From positions 72,940,556 through 73,004,555 of the forward strand of contig CM050449.1 of NCBI GenBank assembly GCA_027563935.2: DNA of 64,000 nt. Direction: 5' to 3'. A model generated the notes under the pieces. That model was given only the letters and a program-made list of their open reading frames with translations. It was not told the DNA's origin and did not search any database. Every line of letters begins with the position of its first letter. Within the stretch, counting starts at the first letter, position 1. Both the position numbers and the translations under genes were made by a program. This document shows positions 52,816-64,000 of the stretch, piece after piece. Origin of the DNA: Costus lasius (taxonomy: Eukaryota > Streptophyta > Magnoliopsida > Zingiberales > Costaceae).

Positions 52816-54527
52816 TGTTGTGTCTGCAAGTGCACGGATACTCGAAGTAATAAAAAATATCGATCCCACAAAGACCTATGTGCTAAGTGCCAAATAGTTG
52901 TATTCTTACTAGCTAAGCAATCGATTATAATGCAAATAAATGATAGGAAGAGTATAAAGATAAACAGAGAGAGAAACTGGGACTAGGGTTTCATCCGCTT
53001 TAATTTCTATGACTAGATATGAATAAAAGGTCGTCAGTCTAATTTCATCATAATAAAGACATAATTTATTGCAAAAAAGGATTATCTTACTTTCGTGCAG
53101 ACAATCATGCAGGGACTAATCCTCGCTTTCGCGCAAGATCTATCCCAACGCTGAAAATAAGTAAATCATCAAACAAAGAACTCACGGATCACTTTTGTGC
53201 ATCCGAATTCTAAGTTGATTATCTCAAGTGGAATCACAAGGATCACTTTCGTGCATCCGAGTCTCAACACAGGTTCTACTTATGGTTTTCCGACGTTTCG
53301 ATCCTTGCTTTCCCACAAGATCTTCCCATTTGACAAAATAACTCAATCCTAGATTCTTTTTATCAAACATGACAATTATTATTCTAAAATCAGGAAATAA
53401 GAACTAACCTAATTTCTTATAGTGAGTTCCTATTATTCAATTTTAGGGTTCCAAGTTCTCAAGCAAGTCACTTTTCAGTCTATTGCAAAAACTCTAGAAT
53501 CATGCATGATAATAAGAAAACTATGGAGAATCATAAAGCAATCTATCACATAAGTAGAATCATCATAATAAAACTATTCTGACGAAAATAAAAGTTATCT
53601 AGTCATAAGAAATCAAAGTGAATTACTCTCCCATGTCCTAAAATATGATTAAGTTAGCATGGAAGAGAAAATACAATCAACCATATTATCAAAGTGCTAG
53701 AAATCAAAGAAGAAGGAGAAATAACGTTACAGCACGGCTATAATGAAAATTACAGCTGTAATTTTGGTTGAAAACTTGCTGTGAACAGTGCCCGCAACCC
53801 TTCTTTCGTTGATTTCTCCTCCAACCGAGATCCTTTCACTCTGAAACTTCTGTGATGTCCTCCCCTCCACTAGACGAAACTTCAGTGTAAAATTCACTGC
53901 CTGAGGTGACCTCCACGCCTCTCGGTGCGCGGCCAAACCCTAGAGACGCCTCTATTGATTGCTCCCTGAATCATTCATAAAAATTAGGGCTTTTGCTCTC
54001 TTTATCTTCTACTCATTGAGATGAGTCTGTAGCTTCTTTCGGATCCCAATTTGGAGGTCTAGATCTCCAAAAATTGTCTGCGTAAAAATCGGGCCTGGAA
54101 AAATCACATGTCCAGGTAGTAATTACGGACGTAAAAAGCATTACGACAGTGCCGTAATTTGGTTATGTGAATTCTGGGTCAAAATTATGGTACCCTAATA
54201 TTCATTACAGCACTGCCGTAGTTTCTGGGTAGAAAATTAAGGTACCATAATTTTTATTAAACCCGGAGGTGTAATTTTTCAAACTTGCTCCGATTTGCAT
54301 GAAAATTGGCGGGCGGCTTCGTTTCGACGTCTGGACTCCATTCTTGCGCTCAAATCCTTCAAAATCTATCAAAATATAGAAGTTTTTACCTAAAAATCAT
54401 GAAAAATAAGAAATGGTGTAGATTCCACAATATTTGACAAATAAGGCTTAAAAACAAGCAAAAGATCATAAATATAACACAAAAAGATATATAAAATGGC
54501 ATGAAATTTACTATAAATTTTGGTGTT
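52816..54527 (-). mobile_element. Athila LTR on minus strand, probably a solo LTR, right end eroded
   Basis: On the plus strand it starts TGTTGTGTCTGCAAG, the complement of a normal LTR 3' end. The other end reads TTGGTGTTA where GGTGTCATCA is expected, so the terminal bases and TSD partner (left flank ATCTT) are lost. Hairpins at 53080-53303: H4 has CGC-GAAA-GCG with GGGA/TCCC, and H5 has GATTGTCT/AGATAATC. Palindromes at 54120-54280. No internal domain. Confidence 0.85.
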
Positions 54528-55136
54528 AAGGGCTTTTAGGATGAGAGATACATGTGATATGCGCAACCAAAGAAGAGAGGGGCGGCTCCACCAAGAGGGC
54601 GACCACTATGGCTTGAAGGAGATGAGTGGGTGGCAAGGGCTTTTAGGATGAGAGATACATGTGATATGCGCCCCTATGCCCTCTTATATAGAGTTTTAGA
54701 GTGGGTCCCACTGCTTACATCGCAAATAGATCTAATATAAATATTCATTATTGTGATTAAGCTATGGACCCCTCCAGTTACATTTAAATTAAGTCGACAA
54801 GCCTCCGAATAAATTAGGCACAAAATACATCACTTGACCTATTGACTAAACCTAGTCAACTAAGGTCAAATGTGGTCACTCGAAGGTCAACCAAGGCCAA
54901 CTGATGTCAAAACATAACTTGACTCTATGATCTTCTCCAACTCATCACATACATCCGCAATGCATTAGACTCCAAAATAGATTTGAATCAACCAAATGAC
55001 TCAATCAAGCCTATCCGATTAATATGAGATCTCGAGTGTCTAGGTGTACGACCTTGTAGGTTCCTTAGACGTTGGCAGTGATAACCACAGGTCATCAAAA
55101 GCAATGTGTGGCACCTAGCGCTACATCATTGTGTTG
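54528..55136 (-). repeat. copia-2 LTR copy, second segment, with 37-bp duplication
   Basis: AAGGGCTTTTAGGATGAGAG and following bases (37 bp) occur at 54528 and again at 54635, 107 bp apart. The rest (GGTCCCACTGCTTACA, GACCCCTCCAGTTACA, TCACTTGACCTATTGACT) aligns with 42940-43250. Confidence 0.7.
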
Positions 55137-55346
55137 GTATATATGCCCTAGGACCTATGGTTGGTCCGATATGTGTATTACATATAGTTGTGAAGTAGCA
55201 TATATCCTAGCATTGTCATTGTTATGCTTGTGATACATCTAATTCATACATTTGCATATACAGTGTCCCTATAGATAGATTTTATCTAATCTCAAAGGAT
55301 TGTCCCCGATGGAATATCATAGTTGATAAGGGACAACTATGACAGG
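55137..55346 (+). repeat. copia-3 LTR start, cut by element D
   Basis: TGTTGGTATATATGCCCTAG begins an LTR that matches the reverse of 50050-50236 for about 200 bp, then stops exactly at element D's TGATGACACG. The 5 bp before D is ACAGG. Confidence 0.7.
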
Positions 55347-57209
55347 TGATGACACGAAAATTCATAGTATATTTTGTGTCATTTAATTGGTCTTTTTTTG
55401 GCATATTTTATGCTATTTTGCTTGTTTCTAAAGCCTTATTTGTCAAATATTGCGGAATCTATATTATTTCTTATTTTTCATCATTTTTAGGTAAAAAGTG
55501 CCATATTTTGATGGAGTTTGAAAGGTCCGAGCACACTAATGAATTCTAGACGTCGAGACGAAGTTACCCATCAATTTTTATGCAAATCGAAGCAAGTTTG
55601 AAAATTACACCCCGGGTGTAATTTTTATTATGACTCGTAATTTCTGTCACAAAATGCACAGAGGCAAATTAAGGCAGTGCCGTAATAAAAATTACACTAT
55701 CGTAATATCTGCCTAGAAATACACAGAAAGAATTATGACACTGCCGTAATAATTTTTACAGGTTGTAATTGTTCCAGCAAAATTCACAGAAGATATTACG
55801 GCACTACCATAATAAAAATTACACTGCCGTAATTATATTCTTGAGTGAGTTTTCCGCTGCCTACAAAATGCAATTTTTTCGAAGCCAAATTAGAAAGATC
55901 CAAGGCACGATTTTAAAATTCGTTAAAATAGGATTGTTCTACAAGAGGAGGAGAAGATTTGAGTACAAGAATCATCCAATTTCATCACCAATCAAGGGAG
56001 AAATCGAGGAGGGCATCCTTAGGGCTTGGCCTCTCACCGAGAGGCATAGAGGCCACCTTAGGCCGTAAAATTTACAGGAGAGCTTCGCCCAAGGGAGGAG
56101 AGGATACACCAAAAATTTCAGATCGAACGGAGTTCAAACAAGGGAGAAATTCGAGAAATAAATTTTGGGCTGAAGCTGATTTTCACAATTTACTGTAGTA
56201 GCATACTATTCACAGACACTATAGCTGGTTACTGTAGGAGCACTGTAGCAACACTGTAGCAACCCGAAAATCTATAAAATCATGGGCTGCGAAATTTTTG
56301 ACACCTTTGTGATTATAGTAAACCCTTGTTCTCTCTTTTTATCTGAATTCTGATTTTTTATGAATTTTTATTGTATTTTTAACTCCATGGTTGCGTAACT
56401 TTTCTTGGGACATGGGGGTGTAATCCCCTTAATTTCATAATGAATAGATGATCCTTATTTCGTCATGATATTTTTGTTATGATAATTCTACTTAAGTGAT
56501 GATTGTCTTTAATCTCTTCTAGTTTCATATTGTCATCATGTATTAGAGTTTTTGTGATATGGATTGAAAGGTGACTTGCAAAAAATTGGAACCCTAGAAT
56601 CGTGATTTATGAACTCATCGTAAGAAATTAGGTTTGTTCTTATTTCTAGATTTTAGAAGTTTAATAACTTGTTGAAAATTTGATCTAGGAGACATTAATG
56701 AGTTAAACATGAAGATATTGTAAGAAATTAAGTATCGGATCGTTGTAGAACCTTAAGTAGAACATGTGAATCTTAAGTATAAAAGTATTTAGTTTTCAGT
56801 TGAGATAATTGACATAAAGATTGGATGCATGAAAGTGATCTTAAATCTTTTTGTCAATGATTTACTTATCTTTACCATTGAGTAAATCTTGTGCAAAAGT
56901 GAGGATTGGTTTTTTGTAAATTGTCTACACAAAAGCGAGATGATTTCTTTATAAAGTAAATTATATCTTTATCATAATAAGAATAAACAGATGATCATTT
57001 AATTATATCTAGTCATTGAAATTTAGGTGGAAGAAACCCTAGTCCCAGCTTTCCTCTCTGACTTTTTGTATACTTTTCGATCGTTCGCTTACATCATATT
57101 CGATTTGCTTAGCTAGTGAGAAAATAACTATTCGGTACTTAACACGTAGGTCCCTGTGGTTCGATATCTTTTATTACTTCGAAGTATCCATGCACTTGCG
57201 GACACAACA
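55347..57209 (+). repeat. 5' LTR of element D (1863 bp)
   Basis: TGATGACACG...GACACAACA. Palindromic array 55605-55835 is weak; hairpins near 56808-56967 keep the plan with loops GAAA or AAAA (for example AATCTTG-TGC-AAAA-GTG-AGGATT). Three near repeats of CACTGTAGCAAC occur at 56240-56265. Confidence 0.88.
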
Positions 57210-57215
57210 AGTTTT

Positions 57216-57233
57216 TGGTGCCGTTGCCGGGGA
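57216..57233 (+). promoter_or_regulatory. tRNA-Asp PBS of element D
   Basis: TGGTGCCGTTGCCGGGGA, one mismatch from the tRNA-Asp complement, 6 bp after the LTR end. Confidence 0.9.
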
Positions 57234-57603
57234 CCTTAGTTTTGTTGATATCAAAATAGTCGTTAGTATTGCTAGACTAAGTTTTATTTGTTTTAGATAT
57301 AACTTTGTTTTTTTATTTTTGCAAATTTTAGATTTTTCACAAGTTGTGACAGAACTATGATTTTTCACATTTTGTGTTTTGTGTTTTTTTTTTATATATT
57401 TTGACAAATTTTATTCTTAAAAAAAGAATTCTGATCAATTGGTGTTGGATAATCTTTCCGTTTCTATTCTGAAAATTATGAGTTTACACAATTCTTCTAT
57501 TTGTTTATACACAGGACTCTTAGATCTTGATAGATTTTATTTCTTGTGAATTCTAAGATCACAAATTTTTTTTAGTTGTGTAGAAAAGCTTTGGGTTGAA
57601 GAT

Positions 57604-58510
57604 ATGTCTTTTAATCAAAACTCATGGTGCACTGTTGCAGATAAATTAGATTATTTGGCTTATAAATTAGACTCTTATATGCATCCTGTTAAGACAACTT
57701 ATTCTTCTATTAGATGTGATATTTGTGGATGTTTTGATCATTATACTTCTGATTGCCAATTTTTAATTCCTCCAAATCCCAATTCACCATGGTCCAAAGA
57801 TGATCAATATTATTCTAGATGGGAAAATCAAACTTCTTTTTATGAGAATTGCTCAAACAATATTTCAGAACCATACTTTGAGGATACCGAGGAATCTAGG
57901 CTAAAATCCATACTTGAAAAATTCATGTCAAATCAAAATAAGGAATTTGAAGTTCTTATAGAAGAGATGAAACAACAAAGGGATACTATAAATCAGCTCA
58001 AGTCTCAAGTAGAATCTATATCTGCTAATACTAAAATGTTAGAAACCTAGATAGCACAACAAGGTTGTTTATTTGAGTTTGATTTGGAAACTGAGGAAAT
58101 TGATTTAGAAAAGTCCCCATCTGATTTTGGTAATTTTGAAATAGATTCTTTTGCAAAAATTAATGAATCTCACTCTGATTTTGATAATTTTGAAATTGAT
58201 TCATTTGATAAATTATTTGTGGAAAGGTTTTGAGGAAATGGATTTTGAAAAATCCCTTTTTGATTCTAGTGGTAGTTATGAAATTGAATCTTTTGATAAT
58301 ATATTATTTGTGGTTAAATCTGATGAAACATATGAGGAAACCGATTTAGAAAACTCTCACTCTGAAGTTGATTTTAATTTTGAATTGATAAATTATTTGA
58401 TGAAGTGCATGAGGAACTTGAAAAGGATTTGAATATTACAAACACTGATGAATCTCACTCTGATGTTTTGCCCATATCTACTGTTCAACCTTCTGATTTA
58501 TTTGAAAAAT
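57604..58510 (+). pseudogene. shortened gag of element D: zinc knuckle plus acidic repeats
   Basis: ATG 57604 starts MSFNQNSWCTVADKLDYLAY, which matches the part of gag before the zinc knuckle in A and C (MALNHNQW...LVEKVDFLC). Zinc knuckle CDICGCFDHYTSDC (CX2CX4HX4C) near 57714-57755, then a coiled-coil stretch (EVLIEEMKQQRDTINQLKSQ). The frame stops at 58050. Beyond, related frames carry repeats like DFDNFEIDSFDK and EETDLENSHSEVDF, an Asp/Glu-rich region with no match in A-C that I can see. The capsid-forming N-terminal part of gag is absent. Confidence 0.7.
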
Positions 58511-60515
58511 TATGCTTTATTTGGTCGCACTACTCTACTTCTTTTGAGCCCTTGCATACTTGTACAAATATGTGCTCCACATGCGGTATCGAGTAGCCAT
58601 ATGTTTGAAGTAGTCATGTTGACTTCAACCATGCAAATACTTGAGCCTAAAGACGAAGGAAGAATCCTTCTCTTCACCTATTTCTGGTGATGCCTTTTAC
58701 ATCTCTCGAGCTTGAGGTCACCCCTCACATTTTGACATCAGTCCAACTCATCCTCTAGGAGGATAGATCATAGTGATAATCCGCTATTGTTCATAGACAT
58801 AATGAAATATAACAAAAGATATGCAGATTAGTACTATATTTCAATCATTTAATCTGGACTTAAATAAATGATTGTTTCTCACTATTTTATCATATTGACA
58901 ACCCTCAAATGTCGACTCGGGAAGCCATAAAATTTCCACTAGTGAGATGGGATCCTTGTTCCTCACACAGCCTCGCATCCTGCGGGGGTGGGATATACAG
59001 CAAGAGATGGCGCATGTCTCCAAAGGTAGGCATGCCAGCCGATTGCATCTGGGAAATTCCCCTTCTCAAGACAGTTTAAGCACTTCGTATCCAACAGAGG
59101 TTTGATACAGCACAAAACCTTAACCTCTTGAGGCTGTCTCTAGAATCTTTCATCACGTGGGCAATCCACATATGAAAACTCTAGTCAAGTCCGACCTGAC
59201 CGTTATGCCTAGGGTCATGTCTAGAGTTTTAACCTGACTAGGGAAATCATTGTCATCTCACACCTCCTAAAGATAGATGGGTGTGTCCCACGGGGGTGGT
59301 AAACACTGCACAACACCATCGATCAATAGTTTAATGAGGGCTATACGTTAGAAGGCAAAAACTAGACTTGATATGATTTAGAGAGGGTTTGGGAGGTTTC
59401 ATACCACTTATTGTTTTATCTTACATCTGACAATACAGGCATGCACCCTATAGTGATAACACAAAATAAAACAAACATAGCATGATATCAGAAAGTAGTA
59501 AGTATGATATGGTTATAGCCCAACTCATGAAACAAGCCCCTGGACCTAGCACTACTAAAAGCCCTAAGCGTTTAGCCCATGATAGCAAGCTGGCGGCTCC
59601 TTGCACTGAGTGCTTTAGGCTCTTGCTCTAACCCTAGGTGCACCGCCTAGGTCCCTTGCTTTAGGGGTCAACCCCCAAACCCCTAGAGGCACCTCCTAGG
59701 TAACCCTAGGCACACTCTTAGGTTTTGGTGAGGCCTCTTATTGCACCTGTATCAGCTCGCAAACCCTAGGCTCCTCCTAGGGTTTAGCCAACACTCTCCT
59801 CTTCCCATGCCAACTCGCAAAACCTAGGCTCCTCCTAGGGTTCAGCCAACATAGGGGTGCCACCTGTTCTATACATGTTGCACCACCATCAAGGTGCGCC
59901 ACTCGCAAAGAAGGTTCAATAAGAGGGGGATGTTTGCACCACCTATGATCAACCCCTGAAACATGTTTGATGCGCCTCTAGGAAGCCCTAGAAATCATCA
60001 AAGTCTTGGCTAAACAATAGGTTCTGCAAACCCTTCTCATCAGCCCCTAATCCTCAAGGTGCGCCACTAGGGAAAACCCTATAAGCCACTGAGGATTGGC
60101 CCATCAAGAGGTTGCCACATCAAGGTTTAGATGCACCAAGGAGAAGCTATGATGTAGACTTTTTTCTTCCCCAATCTTCGATTTTGAATTTACAAAACAA
60201 GTATTGAAAATAGGGCGGCATGCATGCCTCACAGGAATACATCACAGGCATGCATAAGGGCTTGTCTATAACCATATCATATGCACAAGAAAAACACCTA
60301 AACATGCTCTTCTATATGCAATAAAAAACTATAATAAATCATATTTTAGTTTTTCATTAGAAAACATGTTCGTCAATGTTAGCAATCTCATCAAAAATTA
60401 TAAACTTACATTTCTCTCAGGAGTCTACAAGTGGCCATATATACCCCTTTATTGATACCACTTGCAATCCCTAATTTGTAAGGATTAGGGAAATCACCCA
60501 GTCCATGCACCACAT
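58511..60515 (-). pseudogene. copia fragment: protease tip joined to leader (gag deleted)
   Basis: On the minus strand 58510-58640 encodes WLLDTACGAHICTSMQG, the copia protease start (D-T-A at 58582-58590). Within about 200 bp this passes into leader sequence like 3040-3600 (TTTCTCACTATTTTATC, TAGTGAGATGGGATCC), so gag is missing. The rest is leader, rich in CCTAGG and GGGGTT words near 59560-59850. The fragment is cut at 60515 by a solo LTR and resumes at 62418. Confidence 0.72.
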
Positions 60516-62417
60516 TGTTGTGTCCGCAAGTGCACGGATACTCGAAGTAATAAAATAGATATCGAACCACAGAGACCTTGTTGTTAAGTACTGAATAATC
60601 GATTTCTCGCTAGCTAGGCAATCGAAAAATAGTGAATCAAACTATTGAAAAGGACATGGAAAAAATATGAGAGAGGAAATCAGGACTAGGGGTTCATCTA
60701 CTTTAATTTCTAATGGCTAGATTAAGATAAGTGTCTGTCAATCCAATTTTACCATGATAAAGGTATAGTTTACCTGATAAATAAATTGTTTCACTCTCGC
60801 GCAAACAATCGTACAAAGAACCGATCTTCACTCTCGTGCAAGATCTATTCAATGCTGAAAATAAGTAAACCATCAACTAAGAACTCAAGGATCACTCTCG
60901 TGCATCCGAATTCTAAGTTGATAACCTCAAGTGGAAACTCAAGATCACTCGCGTGCATCAGAGTCTCAACACAAGTTTTACTCAAGGTTTTCTGACGACT
61001 CGATACTCAATCTCTTGTAGCATCAAATCAAGTCTAAAATATTAACTCAATCCAAAGAATCATAAAACCAATAAGGCATTAAATTTCTCTAAGAATTAGA
61101 ATTCGAAGAATAACCTAATCTCTTACGATAGTTCCAAACTCGATAATTCCTAGGGTTCCGAATTTCAAGCAATCAACTTCTCAATCTATTTTACAAAATT
61201 CTAAATCGTGCTGATATTAAGAAACAGAGGAGAATTAAAGAACAATCAATTCACAAAAGTAAAATTATCACAATAAAATTAGTTTGACAAAATTAGGGTT
61301 TTCTAGTCATTAAGAAACAAAGAGATTACACCCCCATGTCCCAAAGAAAGATTAAGCTACCATGATGAAGGAATTACAATAAAACATGTTTCTGTATGAA
61401 TAGGAATCAAAAAGAGGAGAAAATAGTTACAAAACAGTGCTGTAATGAAATTACAGCACCGTAATCGCCTAGAACAACGCTGTCACCGCTGTTTCATTGA
61501 TTTCTCCTCCAATCGGAATCCTTTTGCTTTGAAACTTCCAATGTGAGTTCTCCTTCACCAGGTGAAGCTCTCTGCTAAATTTCGTGGCCGGAGGTGGTCT
61601 ACAGGCTGAGAACTGATGAACCCTAGAAATTCCACCTCTCTATCAATTTCTCCCTCAATACTGGATAAAAATTAGTCCTTTCACTTTTTCTGTCTTCTCC
61701 TCCTAAAGATGAGTCCGCAGCATCTTTCGGATCTCAATTTGGAGGTGTGGATCAAAAGTTATGGCCCGCGCAAGGATCGGGCCCGTAAAAATTACGTTTT
61801 TGACTGGAAATTACGGCCGTGTTATATGTTATAGCAGTTCCGTATTTTAGTTCTGTGCACCGTAGGTCAAAATTACGGTCCGTAAAATGCTTTATGGCAG
61901 TGCCGTAAAATTGGCTGAACTCTCTGGTTGAAGTCGTTTGGAAAATACGGTAGCGTAAAATGGTTTACAGCACTACCATAATTTCTACAAAAGTCTCTGG
62001 TATGAAGCGCTCCAAAATACGGCTGTGTAATTATTTACGGCAGTGCCGTAAAATTAGGAAAACTTTCTGGTCAGAAAAATCCTCAAAATACAGTAGTGGC
62101 TCGATATTACGGTAGAGTACGAAAATACGGTCCAGTAATATATATTACGACACTACCGTATTTTGGTGAGTTGCTCCGTTTTGCATGAAATTTGTCGGGT
62201 AGACTCCTCTTGATGTCTAGAACTCGTTCATGCGTTGGGATTGCTCAAAAACCGGTGATAATGATGCCTTTTTGCCTGAAATTGATCTAAAACCAAAGAT
62301 GGTGTAGATTCCGAAGCATTTGGCAAAAAAGGAATAAAAACGAAGCAAAAGAGTAAGATTATGGTTCAAAAGACTACCAAATAAGTATGAAAAACACTAT
62401 GAAATTTAGAGTCATCA
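60516..62417 (-). mobile_element. Athila solo LTR on minus strand (1902 bp), TSD CACAT
   Basis: Plus-strand ends TGTTGTGTCC and AGAGTCATCA; CACAT at 60511-60515 and 62418-62422. Same subfamily as element C's 3' LTR. Hairpins 60783-60990, all with GAGA-type loops (on the minus strand GGATG-CAC-GAGA-GTG-ATCC); palindromic array 61803-62165. No internal sequence. Confidence 0.95.
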
Positions 62418-62654
62418 CACATAATCCATACAAATCTCACACCATAGGTCTATCCTATGAGTGTGATGAGAAATTAATTCGCGCACATAGGGTCTATCCC
62501 ATATGTGCTAAAAAAAAATCATAGAATAACACGAGATGCGAGAAAAGATAAACCTATAATTTTTCTACGCATAAACCGTGGCATATCGATTTTCAAAAAT
62601 TTTTATGATAGGCGCATGCTAGAAAAACCAAATGCCGGTATATCTTGTATGTTG
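62418..62654 (-). other. copia leader, resumed after the solo LTR
   Basis: Continues the leader from 60515 to the PBS. No ORF of note. Confidence 0.6.
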
Positions 62655-62666
62655 GTTCTGAAACCA
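62655..62666 (-). promoter_or_regulatory. copia PBS (initiator tRNA-Met, one or two mismatches)
   Basis: GTTCTGAAACCA, compared with GCTCTGATACCA, lies directly before the LTR at 62668. It gives the fragment's orientation. Confidence 0.75.
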
Positions 62667-62667
62667 C

Positions 62668-62960
62668 TGTTGGGAATCCCTGGGCTATTTTAAAATTCTA
62701 AAATCAGCGGAAGCGAGCCCAAAATGGAATTCCTAATTCAATAAGACTGTGTTACAAAGAATACACCGGATGTGCTAGTATATACCTTAATCGTAAGTTA
62801 GAAATTGAGGATGACGATGATTTGAGATGCGCAATTGGCCCATCATCTATGCTCGTGCACACATGGACAACTTCGAGATTCCTCTTTCTCCACGCTTGTG
62901 CTGGCTTCGGGGTATCTCAATTTCAAATTGCGCCACTTGAAAGATTAGTACTAATGATGA
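62668..62960 (-). repeat. copia-2-type 5' LTR, recognisable part
   Basis: TGTTGGGAATCCCTGGGCTA and following sequence align with 29709-30000 and 52413-52700 (shared TCTATGCTCGTGCA...TTGAGATTCCTC). Beyond about 62960 the match fades; the far end was not found. Confidence 0.65.
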
Positions 62961-64000
62961 AGGATAGGATTTTTGGCCCTAGATCTCCTTAGGTAAGTAT
63001 CTCTACCAAGGTAATAGTAAGAACAAAACTATAGTGTGATGTTGTTAAGCATGCGGTTCTAAGGGTAGAGATGGGAAGAAGGCACCTGAGGCCCCCTTAA
63101 GGGAAGGGGGCTAAACCCCTTCTAAGTGCTGTGTGGCAGGGGCTTCAACTGGGGGATCTTCAAGAGTCTTAATGTTGCATCTTCAAGTTTCCAGCTTCAC
63201 CAATGAAGGATGATTATCGTGAGCTTCAACCAACCAATGGAACAGTAGCGGTGAGGGATTAATGGGGCATCGAAGGGTGAGGTTGGTTGACGGCAGGAAG
63301 AAGGTGGAACACTTAGAGGAGCAAGCACAACTCTAGGGGAGCAAGCTCAACCCACAACACACAAACGCTAACACAAGGTTTTAGTTCAAAATAGTCGATT
63401 CTAAGTGCCAAAGTGTACAAGTGCAAAGCTTTAAACCTAATCCACAATGATAGCAATTTAGGTGATTCTTGGCATTCTTTGGCTGAAAGTAACCGTTGGC
63501 TGATCAATGGCTATTTGCTCCTGGTTGACGTGAAGTAGACTCCTTGCGCATGCTGATGTGATAGCTTGTATCCGTTAGTGAAGGAAGCTGCTGGTAAGTG
63601 GGCTGATGTGTCCTTTGCTCCTTGGTTGATCTTCACGGTGAGTACTTGACTTGTAGTTCACTGATTTGGCCGAGATTGTCTGAGTGGTGACTGGAAGGCT
63701 GAGCTTGATTTGACTTGCGGTCACAACTTGACCATGGATGAGCTTGAATGTAACTTGGTCTCCAACGTTTGACGTTGACTGGGCTTGATTGTTAGCTGAT
63801 TCTATATGCCATTGCCACCTTGATGTTGAGGAAACTAGGTGCTTGTATGTGCATTATAGGTGTACATACCTAGGCTAAAACAACCTATTACATTTACTAA
63901 AAATAAAAACAAGGACTTCAAAATAAATCCTAGGCTACTCCTAGCTACACAATATTAATAGTTGAAGGTAAAGAGTGTTTGTAGCAACATTACAACAACA
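62961..64000. other. unassigned right end of window
   Basis: No gene, domain or repeat boundary recognised. It may be the rest of the copia LTR in diverged form or an unrelated insertion. Confidence 0.35.

Larger units (their letters stand above)
55347..58510 (+). mobile_element. Athila-like element D, left part only
   Basis: Full 5' LTR (55347-57209), PBS (57216-57233), leader and a shortened gag that breaks off near 58510 at copia sequence. No protease, RT or integrase. It was probably already short of most of gag before truncation, because the PBS-to-gag distance is like other elements yet the first two thirds of gag are missing. Confidence 0.8.

Noticed and set aside
60455..60475. A second copia PBS (TTGATACCACTTGCAA)
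   Set aside because: Match is short, it lies inside the copia leader, and a better PBS with LTR is at 62655-62668.

Overview
The window is nuclear DNA of a flowering plant, dominated by nested LTR retrotransposons. Evidence: Ty1/copia and Athila-type Ty3/gypsy coding regions, primer-binding sites (PBS) matching plant initiator tRNA-Met and tRNA-Asp, 5-bp target-site duplications (TSDs), and a single-exon plant PPR gene. The species cannot be named from the sequence. Only one intact host gene is seen: a pentatricopeptide-repeat protein at 44671-46464 (minus).

Layout. 1-6465 (minus): the 5' part of a copia element (copia-1) whose gag-pol frame is open for 989 codons to the window edge, with leader, PBS and a 1678-bp LTR. 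6577-20214 (plus): Athila-like element A, with gag and protease, no RT or integrase, an env-position ORF, two related LTRs, and a 2942-bp solo LTR (TSD CAGTG) inside its protease. 20215-27473: the 3' part of a second Athila-like element (B0), whose 3' LTR holds element B (23347-26196, TSD CATAG). 27474-29708: copia LTR remnants holding a solo copia-1 LTR (27772-29447, TSD ACAAC). 29709-43900: a copia-2 LTR and RNase H remnant split by element C (30057-42733, TSD ACCAC), which keeps all Athila domains in decayed form. 44671-49690: PPR gene, minisatellite and weak gene remnants. 49690-64000: copia LTR pieces, two minus-strand Athila LTRs (52816-54527; 60516-62417, the latter a solo LTR with TSD CACAT), the left part of element D, and a gag-less copia fragment.

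The least expected structure lies in the Athila LTRs. Each carries (i) an array of about 72-bp units built on ACGG...CCGT palindromes, also present between pol and the env-position ORF, and (ii) a run of up to five short hairpins of shared design: outer stem, one bulged base, 3-bp stem and GAAA/GAGA tetraloop. Stems change by paired substitutions between copies, which is what a selected RNA (or DNA) fold would give. The elements are decayed, so they describe past activity; the copia-1 frame is the only long uninterrupted retroelement frame.
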